This document shows positions 18,859 to 26,368 of a stretch of 64,000 nucleotides of DNA, in pieces. This DNA comes from Alloalcanivorax balearicus MACL04 (lineage in GTDB: Bacteria; Pseudomonadota; Gammaproteobacteria; Pseudomonadales; Alcanivoracaceae): the NCBI RefSeq assembly GCF_025532145.1, contig NZ_ARXS01000009.1:1-64000 (forward strand), written 5' to 3'. The translations under genes and the position numbers were made by a program. The notes under the pieces were generated by a model. It was not told the DNA's origin. It worked only from the letters and a program-made list of their open reading frames with translations, and made no database searches. Position 1 is the first letter of the stretch; the number at the start of each line of letters is the position of its first letter.

Positions 18859-20178
18859 ATGACGGACAAGGGCGAGACACCGCTGATTCCCTTTCGTGTG
18901 CGCATGCAGTCGCTGGTGGCGTTTCTGCGCTTACTGCGGCGCCAGTTCGTCGAGGACGGCTGCCTGTCATCGGCGGCGGCGCTCACCTATACCACCTTGT
19001 TCGCCATCGTTCCGGTGATGACGGTGATGTTCACCGTGATATCGGCGATTCCGGCGCTCAATGAACGGGGATTGGCGATTCGTCAGTGGGCGTTTCAGTA
19101 TTTCGTGCCGTCCGCCGGTGACCAGATTCTTCGCCACCTGGAAGGCTTCTCCCGGCAGGCCACCAACCTCACCGTTGTGGGCGCCTTGTTCCTGGTGGTG
19201 ACCTCGGTGTTGATGTTGCGCACCATAGAGCAGTCCTTGAACCGGATCTGGCGTATCGGCAAGCCGCGCAAGGGGCTGACCAGCCTGATGATGTACTGGG
19301 CGGTGTTGTCGCTGGGCCCGATCCTGCTGGGCGCCGGCCTGGGTATCAGTTCCTATCTCACTTCCGTTTCCCTGGTTACCGATACCGTGGCGTATCTGGG
19401 CGGCGATCGTTTCTGGCTGCGCGCCTTGCCGGTGGTGATGACCACCGGTTTACTCTCGTTGCTGTATATCGTGGTGCCGAACACCTCGGTACCGATTCGT
19501 CAGGGCATGCTCGGTGCCTTGCTGGCGGCCTTGGCGTTTGAACTGGCCAAGGGCGGGTTCGCGTTCTTCATCCGGCAGGTGCCCAGCTATCAGGTCATCT
19601 ATGGTGCCTTCGCCATGGTGCCGGTGTTTCTGTTGTGGATTTATATTTCCTGGATCATCGTTCTCGCCGGCGCCGAGCTGGTGCGCGGCCTGGTGGTGTT
19701 CGAGGAGTTTCGGCGCCGGGTGCCGCGCACCCAGTCGCTGCTGCGATTGCTGTGCGTGCTGTGGACACGGCAACGTAACGGGGAAGTGCTACGTCATAAT
19801 GAGGTGCAGCGCGTACTGCGGGAAGCCGGCGTCACCCATTGGGATGAATTCCGCAATCTGCTGGAGGATCGTGGATTGATGCGCCGCACCGATGAAGGCG
19901 GTTACATGCTGAGCGGAGATTTACGTTCGTTGACCCTGGCGGAGCTGCTCGCCATGTTACCCTGGACCAGCGAGCAGCAACTGAGCGTCAATGCCCAGGG
20001 GCTGGAGCCCTGGGAAACGGTGCTCAAGGCACGATGCGATCAGGCGCGCGAAGGCATGCGTGAGCCCTTGTCGTTTCCCCTGGAAACGCTGTTCGAGAAT
20101 CAGTTGTCGGAAACCGGCCCCGATCCCGACCTCAGTGATGAGGGGGCCGGTCATCGAAAAGAGGATGAACGATCATGA
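18859..20178 (+). CDS. yihY: YihY/BrkB family inner membrane protein
   Basis: A 439-aa protein of the YihY/virulence factor BrkB family. The domain spans about residues 25-290, with six membrane segments and the conserved SSAAALTYTTLFAIVPV, LRTIEQSLNRIWR, PNTSVPIRQGMLGALLAA and YGAFAMVPVFLLWIYISWII stretches. A cytosolic C-terminal domain of about 150 residues follows with a winged-helix look (RHNEVQRVLREAGVTHWDEF), as in the long YihY form. The family is not RNase BN, despite old annotation; function is unknown. I chose the ATG at 18859 because AGGA lies 8 nt upstream; 18838 is an alternative. acyP overlaps its 3' end by 4 nt. Confidence 0.88.
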   Translation: MTDKGETPLIPFRVRMQSLVAFLRLLRRQFVEDGCLSSAAALTYTTLFAIVPVMTVMFTVISAIPALNERGLAIRQWAFQYFVPSAGDQILRHLEGFSRQATNLTVVGALFLVVTSVLMLRTIEQSLNRIWRIGKPRKGLTSLMMYWAVLSLGPILLGAGLGISSYLTSVSLVTDTVAYLGGDRFWLRALPVVMTTGLLSLLYIVVPNTSVPIRQGMLGALLAALAFELAKGGFAFFIRQVPSYQVIYGAFAMVPVFLLWIYISWIIVLAGAELVRGLVVFEEFRRRVPRTQSLLRLLCVLWTRQRNGEVLRHNEVQRVLREAGVTHWDEFRNLLEDRGLMRRTDEGGYMLSGDLRSLTLAELLAMLPWTSEQQLSVNAQGLEPWETVLKARCDQAREGMREPLSFPLETLFENQLSETGPDPDLSDEGAGHRKEDERS

Positions 20179-20444
20179 TTGCCCGTCAAGTGGTGGTGCG
20201 CGGCCGCGTTCAGGGCGTGCTTTTTCGTGCCAGCACCTGTGATGAAGCCCGCCGGTGTGGCGTGGTGGGCTGGGTCCGCAATCTCGAGGATGGAGGCGTG
20301 GAGGCCTGGCTGGAGGGTAGCGAGGAAGCGGTCAGCGCCTTGCTGGCCTGGATGCGCCGTGGCCCGACCCGCGCGCGGGTCACCGATGTGACGCAAACCG
20401 AACGCAGCCCAAGGGGTTACGAGGACTTCGAGGTATCCCGGTGA
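20175..20444 (+). CDS. acyP: Acylphosphatase
   Basis: An 89-aa acylphosphatase, hydrolysing carboxyl-phosphate bonds of small acyl phosphates. The phosphate cradle GRVQGVLFRAST contains catalytic R18, and N36 lies in GWVRNLEDGGVEAWLEG, both at canonical spacing. The C-terminal GYEDFEVSR matches the family end. Its ATG overlaps the yihY stop, and its own stop overlaps the GTG start of the next gene, so the three genes form one coupled operon. Confidence 0.95.
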   Translation: MIARQVVVRGRVQGVLFRASTCDEARRCGVVGWVRNLEDGGVEAWLEGSEEAVSALLAWMRRGPTRARVTDVTQTERSPRGYEDFEVSR

Positions 20445-21331
20445 AACAGGTTGAACTGGTGAATGGCGATCTGCGCTTTCCGGCGCTGCTGACCGGTGAC
20501 GGCGAGCCGGTATTGTTGCTGCATGGCTTTCCGGACACCCATGAGAATTGGGCCGATATCATGCAGCGGCTGGCGCGCGCCGGTTATACCGCGGTGGCCC
20601 CGGCATTACGCGGCTATGCTCCTTCCTGTCAGCCCGGCAGCGGTGACTATGCGTTGACCGCCGCGCTGGAGGATCTGATGGCCTTCACCGATCAACTGGG
20701 CGGGCGTGTGCATCTGGTCGGCCACGATTGGGGCGCGGTGCTGGGCTACCTGGCCTGTGCCCGCTACCCGGAAACCTTCAGCTCTTTTTCCGCGCTGGCG
20801 ATACCGCCTTTGAAGCGTTTGCCCCAGGCGCTGCTGCGGGTGCCGGAACAATTGGGATTGAGTGCCTATATTCCGTTTTTCCAACTGCCGCTGGCGGCGG
20901 AGACCTGGCTCAACCGCAACGACCTGGACGGTGTCGCCACCCTGTGGCGGCGCTGGTCGCCGGGTTGGGAAGCCGGTCGCTACCTGGAGCAGGCCAAGCA
21001 CACGCTGGCCCAACCCGGCGTCTTGTCCGCCGCCCTGGGCTGGTACCGGCACTTGCCCCGGCTCTGGCGCCGGGACCTGCGTCAGGCCAGCAAAACACTG
21101 TTGGGAGAGACCCGGGTTCCGACCCAGGTGTTGCTGGGCGAAAGCGACGGCTGCATGAGCCCGCGCCTGTTGGACCACACCATCTATCCCGGGGACTTCC
21201 CGGAAGGCCTCCACGTCAAAACCCTGGCCGACGCCGGCCACTTCCTGCACCTGCAACAACCGGACGCCGTGGCGGAGCTGTTGGTGGAGCACATTCGAAA
21301 AGAAGAAAAAAAGGCAGTTAAGAGTGAATAG
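20441..21331 (+). CDS. Alpha/beta hydrolase, epoxide hydrolase-like
   Basis: A 296-aa alpha/beta hydrolase. The oxyanion motif HGFPDTHENW is at residues 28-37 and the nucleophile elbow GHDWGAVLGY carries Asp96, which together mark the epoxide hydrolase/haloalkane dehalogenase branch rather than Ser esterases. The catalytic His lies in ADAGHFLHLQQP near residue 270. Whether the substrate is an epoxide or a haloalkane cannot be told; the HGFPD form favours epoxides. It starts with a GTG overlapping the acyP stop. The last codons, encoding KAVKSE and the TAG stop, lie inside the left arm of heptad element B, so the element defines the C-terminus. Confidence 0.87.
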   Translation: MKQVELVNGDLRFPALLTGDGEPVLLLHGFPDTHENWADIMQRLARAGYTAVAPALRGYAPSCQPGSGDYALTAALEDLMAFTDQLGGRVHLVGHDWGAVLGYLACARYPETFSSFSALAIPPLKRLPQALLRVPEQLGLSAYIPFFQLPLAAETWLNRNDLDGVATLWRRWSPGWEAGRYLEQAKHTLAQPGVLSAALGWYRHLPRLWRRDLRQASKTLLGETRVPTQVLLGESDGCMSPRLLDHTIYPGDFPEGLHVKTLADAGHFLHLQQPDAVAELLVEHIRKEEKKAVKSE

Positions 21332-21519
21332 GGAACAGTGAATAGTTAAAGCGAAAAACAAAAAAATGCGGTCCATGCGCTTTCTGTGGGAGCTTGCCTG
21401 CAAGCGAATATTGCCAAGCGCCCGAGCAAACCCCATTCGCTTGCAGGCAAGCTCCCACAGCGGCTAGGCCTGTTTTGGTTTTTTTCTCTGTTAACTATTC
21501 CCTGTTCACTCTTAATTGC
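21314..21519. repeat. Heptanucleotide-armed composite element B, with nested REPIN
   Basis: The left arm 21314-21349 (GCAGTTAAGA, GTGAATA, GGGAACA, GTGAATA, GTTAA) is matched by the right arm 21491-21519, which has exactly one 7-nt unit fewer. The left arm supplies the stop codon of the hydrolase (21329-21331). The right arm ends 5 nt from the stop codon of the DUF1835 gene (21524). A REPIN-like hairpin fills the core, flanked by A-rich and T-rich runs that would make it a bidirectional terminator. Confidence 0.88.
21384..21460. repeat. REPIN-like inverted repeat, copy 4 (inside element B)
   Basis: Perfect 26-bp arms (21384-21409 and 21435-21460), lacking the outer GAAGCCG on the left. The centre is very similar to that of copy 9, which shows that the whole unit, not just the arms, is conserved. 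T-rich sequence follows on each strand. Confidence 0.9.
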
Positions 21520-21523
21520 TTTT

Positions 21524-22792
21524 TCAGCGCTGTCTTGGTTGTCCACTGCTCTTGTCAATGCACCAGCAGGCGTGGGTGCCGTCGATGGGGATGCCGCCCA
21601 CCCAGCGTATGGGCGGGCGGCTGTCCAGCCAGTTGCGGTAGCCGCTGAGGACGCCATGGCCGGCATGGGTGACATCCAGCAGGCCTTCATCCCAGGGGCG
21701 CCCGGGGGTGCGGTGATATTCCAGCAGCGCCCGCTCGCCTTCCAGCAGGGGTTTCAATACCCAGCGAAACATTTGAGGTGACAAATAGGGGAGCGGTTCG
21801 CGTTCCTCTTGCAGGGCGTTATACACCCCGCGTATGGAAATCGGCCCGCGTTCCGCCACCAGTTGCGCCGCCAATTGCTCGCTCAGTCCCAGGCCGGTGG
21901 CCGGATCCGGCAGTTCCAGCAGGTGACGGCGCAGGGCCCGGCCGAGCATGGGCAGCGCCGAGGTAGTGTGCCGGGACAGGTGGTAAAGCGCTTCGGGATG
22001 ATTGGCGGTCACCGCGCGCCAGGCCGCTTCGCCGAGCGACAGCTGCGCGGCACTGACCGTGCGCCGTCGCTGCCACAACCAGTTGAGGACAAAGGGCGCC
22101 AGTTGGGTGAGGCAGCGGAAACGCTTGACTCCCGGCACCGATTCCACCGCGATCAATTGCAGCGGACCGCCGTTGGAATTATGGCTGAACTGGTGCAGCA
22201 GCCGGGCCAGAATCAGTTGGTCCTGGCTGTCGTGCTGGAACCACAATACCACCCGCCGGCCCCGCGCGGCTTCCGCCAGCCGGTCTTGAATGTCTTGCTG
22301 TTCCCGCGCCACCCGTTGCCAGTCCTGTTGCCGCAGATTGGCCAGAAAACGGCTGCGCCGCCGCCGGAACAGCGGTATCGGTTCGTTACGCAGGGGGCCG
22401 AGGCTGTATGGATCCGCCAGGCTCAGTATTTCACCGACGAAGCCGGCCTCGCGCAGACGCGGGGTCAGGTCCATGGCGCCGCACAGATGCAGGGTGGCTT
22501 CATCGCCATCGGGGCTGAGGCCGTAGAGCGGTTGGCTGTGTTCCAGCTCGCGAATGTGGTGGCTCTGTGACGCCCAATCCGGGAAACCCTGCTCCCGGGC
22601 AATGGCTCGCCGGGCATCGGCCAGTGTGAACGGCTGGCGTTGTGAACGGCGGCGCGCGGCCAGCCGCAACACCGCCGGACTGTGATGCCGCCGGGCACCG
22701 CGCAGCAGATTACGGGCGCGGCGTTCCTGTCTTTCCTGCGTCAGATGGCCGTGAACAAAAGGGCTGGATGGAGCGGGTACTGCAGAAGACAT
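21524..22792 (-). CDS. DUF1835 domain protein
   Basis: A 422-aa protein of unknown function. The N-terminus has a region rich in Arg (about residues 20-55) leading into PFTLADARRAIAREQGFPDW, a motif common in proteins annotated with ankyrin-like or DUF1835 N-termini. The DUF1835 domain follows (about residues 95-215), with LHLCGAMDLTPRLREAGFVGEILSLADPY-like layout and the conserved acidic WFQHDSQDQLILARLLH. The C-terminal half carries a DUF3658-like region. I chose the ATG at 22790-22792, with AGGGAC at good spacing; another ATG lies at 22810. It is convergent with the hydrolase gene across heptad element B. Confidence 0.7.
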   Translation of the reverse strand: MSSAVPAPSSPFVHGHLTQERQERRARNLLRGARRHHSPAVLRLAARRRSQRQPFTLADARRAIAREQGFPDWASQSHHIRELEHSQPLYGLSPDGDEATLHLCGAMDLTPRLREAGFVGEILSLADPYSLGPLRNEPIPLFRRRRSRFLANLRQQDWQRVAREQQDIQDRLAEAARGRRVVLWFQHDSQDQLILARLLHQFSHNSNGGPLQLIAVESVPGVKRFRCLTQLAPFVLNWLWQRRRTVSAAQLSLGEAAWRAVTANHPEALYHLSRHTTSALPMLGRALRRHLLELPDPATGLGLSEQLAAQLVAERGPISIRGVYNALQEEREPLPYLSPQMFRWVLKPLLEGERALLEYHRTPGRPWDEGLLDVTHAGHGVLSGYRNWLDSRPPIRWVGGIPIDGTHACWCIDKSSGQPRQR

Positions 22793-22949
22793 GTCATGGT
22801 CCCTGGACATTCTTCAAACCGGTTTCTCTACCATAAATCGGCGTGGCAAACGGTCAATATGCATACCGGTCGGAACGGTCATGTTTTCACAAGTTTTACC
22901 AATGGAGTCGGGCGATTGACGCCAGACGCTTAAGGCGCCTCTGAGAAAC

Positions 22950-23055
22950 GTCATGCCGGACTTGATCCGGCATCTCCTTCTACGAAGCCATGCGCCCTGT
23001 AGAGGGAGATCCCGGGTCAAGCCCGGGATGACGTACGGGTCAAGCCCGGGATGAC
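22950..23055. repeat. Imperfect palindromic repeat with a tandem tail
   Basis: 22950-22977 (GTCATGCCGGACTTGATCCG onward) and 23005-23032 (GGAGATCCCGGGTCAAGCCC onward) are related inverted arms, each itself a palindrome. A 19-nt piece, GGGTCAAGCCCGGGATGAC, recurs directly at 23014-23032 and 23037-23055. Repeats of this GTCATGCCGG type are widespread in proteobacteria. The second copy encodes the last codons and stop of the downstream-reading esterase (stop at 23040-23042). Confidence 0.8.
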
Positions 23056-24029
23056 GGGGTGTTTTTCAGGCGTCTGGCCCGCCCCAGGAATTCACCGATA
23101 CACCGGTAAGTTTCCGCGCAGGCCTCCGGCACCAGATCCTCCAGATTCAGATAAGCGTGAATCATGTCCGGGAAATGCACATGCTGATGAGGGATGCCGG
23201 CTTCACTCAGCCGGTCGAGGTAGCGCAGGCCTTCATCGCGCAGCGGGCACAGACCGGCGGTGATCATCAGGGTCTCCGGCATGCCCGTGCCCATGGGCAT
23301 GTACAGCGGAGAATGGGCGCGCCGATCCTCGCCGTGCTGGAAGTAATGGTCCACATACCATTCGATACGCGGTGTTTCCAACAAATAGCCGTGGCTGTTT
23401 TCCTGCAATGAAGGCTGATCCAGGGTGTAATCCAGACTCGGGTAGATCAGTACCTGGCGTTGCGGGCGATGTTCCTTATCGTCCTGCAGCAGGACGGACA
23501 GCGTGGCGGCCAAAGCGCCGCCGCCGGAGTCCCCGGCCAGGGTCAGTGACCGTTGCACCGGATAACCTTCCCGGGACAGCAGCGGATAGAGCCCGCGTGT
23601 CACCGCCAGGCAGTCCTCCAGACCCGCCGGGTAGGGGTGCTCCGGTGTCAGCCGGTATTCCACCGACAGCAGCAGGTGACCGCTGGCCTCGGCCAGTTTG
23701 CGGCAGATCGGATCGTACACCTGGACACTGCCGGCCATGTGGCCGCCGCCGTGAAAGAACAAACACACCGGCTTGCGCTGGCCCGGGGCCGGATCGTAGG
23801 CGCGCACCGTGATGGCGTGTCCGTCCGCATCCACCACCAGATCGCGCACTCCGGCGATGTCGGGGATACGCGTGACCAGGGTTTCGGTCATCCCGGCCAG
23901 GCTGTCGCGGACCATGGCGGGGGTGGCTTCGATGCCCTTGCGGCGTTGTTCTTCGATCAGATGGTTGAGTCGGGTGAGCCAGGGCAACAGACCGGGGTGA
24001 AGGGTCTTGCTCAGCATTCCTTTCAACAT
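23040..24029 (-). CDS. HSL-family alpha/beta hydrolase (carboxylesterase)
   Basis: A 329-aa esterase of the hormone-sensitive lipase family. The oxyanion motif HGGGH is at residues 93-97, the nucleophile elbow GDSGGG carries S168, and the acid and base residues are in CPLRDEGLRYLDRL and PDMIHAYLNL. It hydrolyses acyl esters of unknown identity. The ATG (24027-24029) overlaps the last 7 nt of the upstream MaoC gene and has no ribosome site of its own, so it is translationally coupled. The final residues TPSSRA and the stop codon are encoded by a dispersed repeat, suggesting an altered C-terminus. It is the last gene of the acyl-CoA cluster. Confidence 0.88.
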   Translation of the reverse strand: MLKGMLSKTLHPGLLPWLTRLNHLIEEQRRKGIEATPAMVRDSLAGMTETLVTRIPDIAGVRDLVVDADGHAITVRAYDPAPGQRKPVCLFFHGGGHMAGSVQVYDPICRKLAEASGHLLLSVEYRLTPEHPYPAGLEDCLAVTRGLYPLLSREGYPVQRSLTLAGDSGGGALAATLSVLLQDDKEHRPQRQVLIYPSLDYTLDQPSLQENSHGYLLETPRIEWYVDHYFQHGEDRRAHSPLYMPMGTGMPETLMITAGLCPLRDEGLRYLDRLSEAGIPHQHVHFPDMIHAYLNLEDLVPEACAETYRCIGEFLGRARRLKNTPSSRA

Positions 24030-24406
24030 TGAAACAGCACCAGGGCTTCGCCGGAACAGATCATCCGGCCATTGGCGCCGGTGCATTCGGTGGCCAGATT
24101 CACCAGTGCCTTGTCGGCGCGCAGGCGGGTCACGGTGACCTTGGCGGTGAGCGCTTCGCCCACATCGGCGTTCTGTTCGAAGTGCAGACTTTGCTTGAGA
24201 TAGTTGGTGCCGTGGCCGGGTAACTCCTCGCCAAGCAAATAGGAAAACAGGCCGGCGATGAGCGGTTCCGGCACGGTGGCGCACCGGGCCTCGGGGAAGT
24301 TGACCAGCGCGCACCAGCGGCTCAGGTCCCCGCCGCTGAAATGACGGGAGACAGTGGCCTGATCGCCAACCTTCAGGGCGTGAAAACGGGTCAGGGTCTC
24401 GCTCAC
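24023..24406 (-). CDS. MaoC-like hot-dog fold hydratase, FAS1-type N-terminal like
   Basis: A 127-aa hot-dog fold protein of the MaoC/thioesterase superfamily. It has the shape of the partner half of a two-part hydratase: RHFSGGDLSRWCALVNFPE near the N-terminus, LIAGLFSYLLGEELPGHGTNYLKQSLHF in the middle and VTRLRADKALVNLATEC at the end. The catalytic D-x-N-x-x-H hydratase motif is missing here but is present in the neighbouring MaoC gene, so the two probably form a heterodimer. It starts with GTG, overlapping the upstream gene's stop by 4 nt. Confidence 0.8.
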   Translation of the reverse strand: MSETLTRFHALKVGDQATVSRHFSGGDLSRWCALVNFPEARCATVPEPLIAGLFSYLLGEELPGHGTNYLKQSLHFEQNADVGEALTAKVTVTRLRADKALVNLATECTGANGRMICSGEALVLFQC

Positions 24407-24789
24407 GGGGTGTTCTCCTCGGCGATGTGAATGCGGGCGCGACCTTCCAGGCAGATGCTGCCGTCGGCCTTGACCACGCGGGTGGTGAATAAGGCGTCCT
24501 GTTGCTGCGCTTCGACGATCACCGTCAATGCCTCGCCGGCGTAGGCGGGGGCGGGGAACATCAGTTCCTGCATGGACAGGGTAGCGCCGGGCCAGGACCG
24601 GGCGATCAGCGCGCGCAGATGGGAAAACAACAGCATGCCGTGGGAAACGGTGGCGCCGAAGCGGGTTACCGAGGCGTACTGGGGATCCACATGGATGGGA
24701 TTGTGATCGCCGCTGATCTCGGCGAAATCATCAAAGTCCTGTTGGGACAAGGTCACGGCCTGCTCCAGCCGTGCTTTATTCAGCGCCAT
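24403..24789 (-). CDS. MaoC family (R)-enoyl-CoA hydratase
   Basis: A 128-aa MaoC-type hydratase. The hydratase-2 motif DFAEISGDHNPIHVDPQYA (residues 19-37 or so) contains the catalytic Asp and His, followed by FGATVSHGMLLFSHL. It should add water to an enoyl-CoA to give an (R)-3-hydroxyacyl-CoA. I chose the ATG at 24787-24789, which has GGAG 7 nt upstream; the longer reading to 24942 lies inside the acyl-CoA ligase gene. It overlaps that gene by 14 nt and the next MaoC gene by 4 nt, so the ligase, the two MaoC proteins and the esterase are coupled. Confidence 0.9.
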   Translation of the reverse strand: MALNKARLEQAVTLSQQDFDDFAEISGDHNPIHVDPQYASVTRFGATVSHGMLLFSHLRALIARSWPGATLSMQELMFPAPAYAGEALTVIVEAQQQDALFTTRVVKADGSICLEGRARIHIAEENTP

Positions 24790-26293
24790 TGCGCAGCTCC
24801 TGTTTGGTGACTTTGCCCAGGGCGTTACGGGGCAGTGCCGGCAGGCACTGGAAAACCTTGGGAACCTTGTAGCCGGCCAGCCGCTCACGGCAGTGGGCGC
24901 GCAAGGTGTCCTCGTCGACGCGGCTGTCCGGGCGCAGTACATAGCAGGCCTTGCCCACTTCGCCCCAGCGCTCGTCGGCGATGCCCACCACCGCTACCTC
25001 GGCGATGGCCGGATGTTGTTCAAGTGCTTTTTCCACTTCGGCGGGATAGACGTTTTCGCCGCCGGAGATGTACATGTCTTTCCAGCGGTCGACGATGTAA
25101 TAGAAGCCGTCGTCGTCGCGCCGGGCGACGTCGCCGCTGTGCAGCCAGCCGTCGGCTTCGATGGCCTCGGCGGTGGCATCGGGCCGGTTCCAGTAACCGG
25201 GAGTGATGTTGGGGCCACGGATCAGCAGCTCGCCGGCTTCGCCATCGGGCACGTCACGGCCGTCACGGTCGACGATGCGGACTTCGGTCAGCAATTGCGG
25301 GCGGCCCACGGAGCCGATTTTTTCAATCACTTTGTCTTCATCGAGCAAAAACACGGTGGGGCCGGTTTCAGTCATGCCCATGCCGGTGCGCACATGAATG
25401 CCGTGCTCCACATAGCTCTGTGCCACGGGCAGGGACAGCGGGGCGCCGCCGCAACCCCAGGAACGTACCCGGCGCAGCCGTTCGCCGCTGAATCCCGGTT
25501 GCTCCAGCAGCGCCTGGTACACCGCCGGCACGCCAAAGAAAATCGTCGCCCGCTGTTCCAATATTTCGAGTGCCTGTTGCGGCTCGAAGTTACGCGCCAC
25601 CAGCACGGCGCCGCCAACAAAAAACACCGCGCTGGAATAGAGATTGATGCCGGCGGTGTGGAACAGCGGCAGCACGTTGAGCAGCACGTCCTCGCCGGTG
25701 AGATTCACCGCCAGACCGATGTTCAGGTAGTTGGCCAGCATCATGCGAAACGTTTGCACCACGCCCTTGGGCCGGCCGGTGGTGCCGGAGGTGTAGAGCA
25801 GGTACCAGGGCGTGTCCGGACTCTTTTCCGGGTGCGCGCCGAGATCCGGGGCCACCTGTTGAAGATCCTGGTGATAGTGGCGCTCCGAGCCGACCGGCTG
25901 ATCCAGCGCCACCAGCGTCAGGTCGGTGAAGGTGCCTCCCAGGGCGCGGGCCGCGTCGGCCAGTTCGTCACCGAAGATCAAGGCTCCGGGCTGGCAATCG
26001 GCCATCAGGACTTCCAGCTCCGGCACCGCCAGACGCCAATTCAGCGGCACCAGAATCAGGCCGGCCTTGGCGCAGCCGTACAGCATGGCGAAGAATTCCG
26101 CGCGGCTGTGGCCGAGCCAGGCGAGCCGGTCGCCTTCCCGTAACCCCCAATGCTGACGGGCCGCCGCCGCCAGCCGCGCCGCCCGTTCGTTGAGCTGCGC
26201 GTAGTTGTAGCGTTCGCCGTTGTGCAGATCTTCCAGTGCCAGCCGGTCCGGGGTTACCCGGGCGCGTTGGGCCAGCAGGTCGAACATTTCCAT
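24776..26293 (-). CDS. Acyl-CoA ligase (AMP-binding synthetase)
   Basis: A 505-aa ANL-superfamily ligase that activates a carboxylic acid to its CoA thioester through an acyl-adenylate. The P-loop YTSGTTGRPKG, A5-like motif GMGMTETGP, the GYWNRPDAT and DGWLHSGDVARRDDDGFYYI (A7-A8) segments, and the catalytic Lys in PRNALGKVTKQEL are all present. Length (about 505 aa) suits medium-chain or aromatic/branched acid ligases; the substrate is unknown. A ligase next to two MaoC proteins and an enoyl-CoA hydratase indicates activation of an acid taken up by the cell. Confidence 0.92.
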   Translation of the reverse strand: MEMFDLLAQRARVTPDRLALEDLHNGERYNYAQLNERAARLAAAARQHWGLREGDRLAWLGHSRAEFFAMLYGCAKAGLILVPLNWRLAVPELEVLMADCQPGALIFGDELADAARALGGTFTDLTLVALDQPVGSERHYHQDLQQVAPDLGAHPEKSPDTPWYLLYTSGTTGRPKGVVQTFRMMLANYLNIGLAVNLTGEDVLLNVLPLFHTAGINLYSSAVFFVGGAVLVARNFEPQQALEILEQRATIFFGVPAVYQALLEQPGFSGERLRRVRSWGCGGAPLSLPVAQSYVEHGIHVRTGMGMTETGPTVFLLDEDKVIEKIGSVGRPQLLTEVRIVDRDGRDVPDGEAGELLIRGPNITPGYWNRPDATAEAIEADGWLHSGDVARRDDDGFYYIVDRWKDMYISGGENVYPAEVEKALEQHPAIAEVAVVGIADERWGEVGKACYVLRPDSRVDEDTLRAHCRERLAGYKVPKVFQCLPALPRNALGKVTKQELRNGAE

Positions 26294-26322
26294 CGATGCC
26301 TCCGGTTTCTTGTTCCATGGGC

Positions 26323-26355
26323 ACGGGACCCGGACGTTCGCGATCAGGGTCCCGT
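26323..26355. repeat. Inverted repeat between the NHL and ligase genes
   Basis: Perfect 9-bp arms ACGGGACCC (26323-26331) and GGGTCCCGT (26347-26355), extended outward by GGG/CCC with one mismatch. There is no T tract. It lies 14 nt past the NHL gene stop and may protect or end that transcript. Confidence 0.6.
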
Positions 26356-26368
26356 TCCCACGCCTTTG

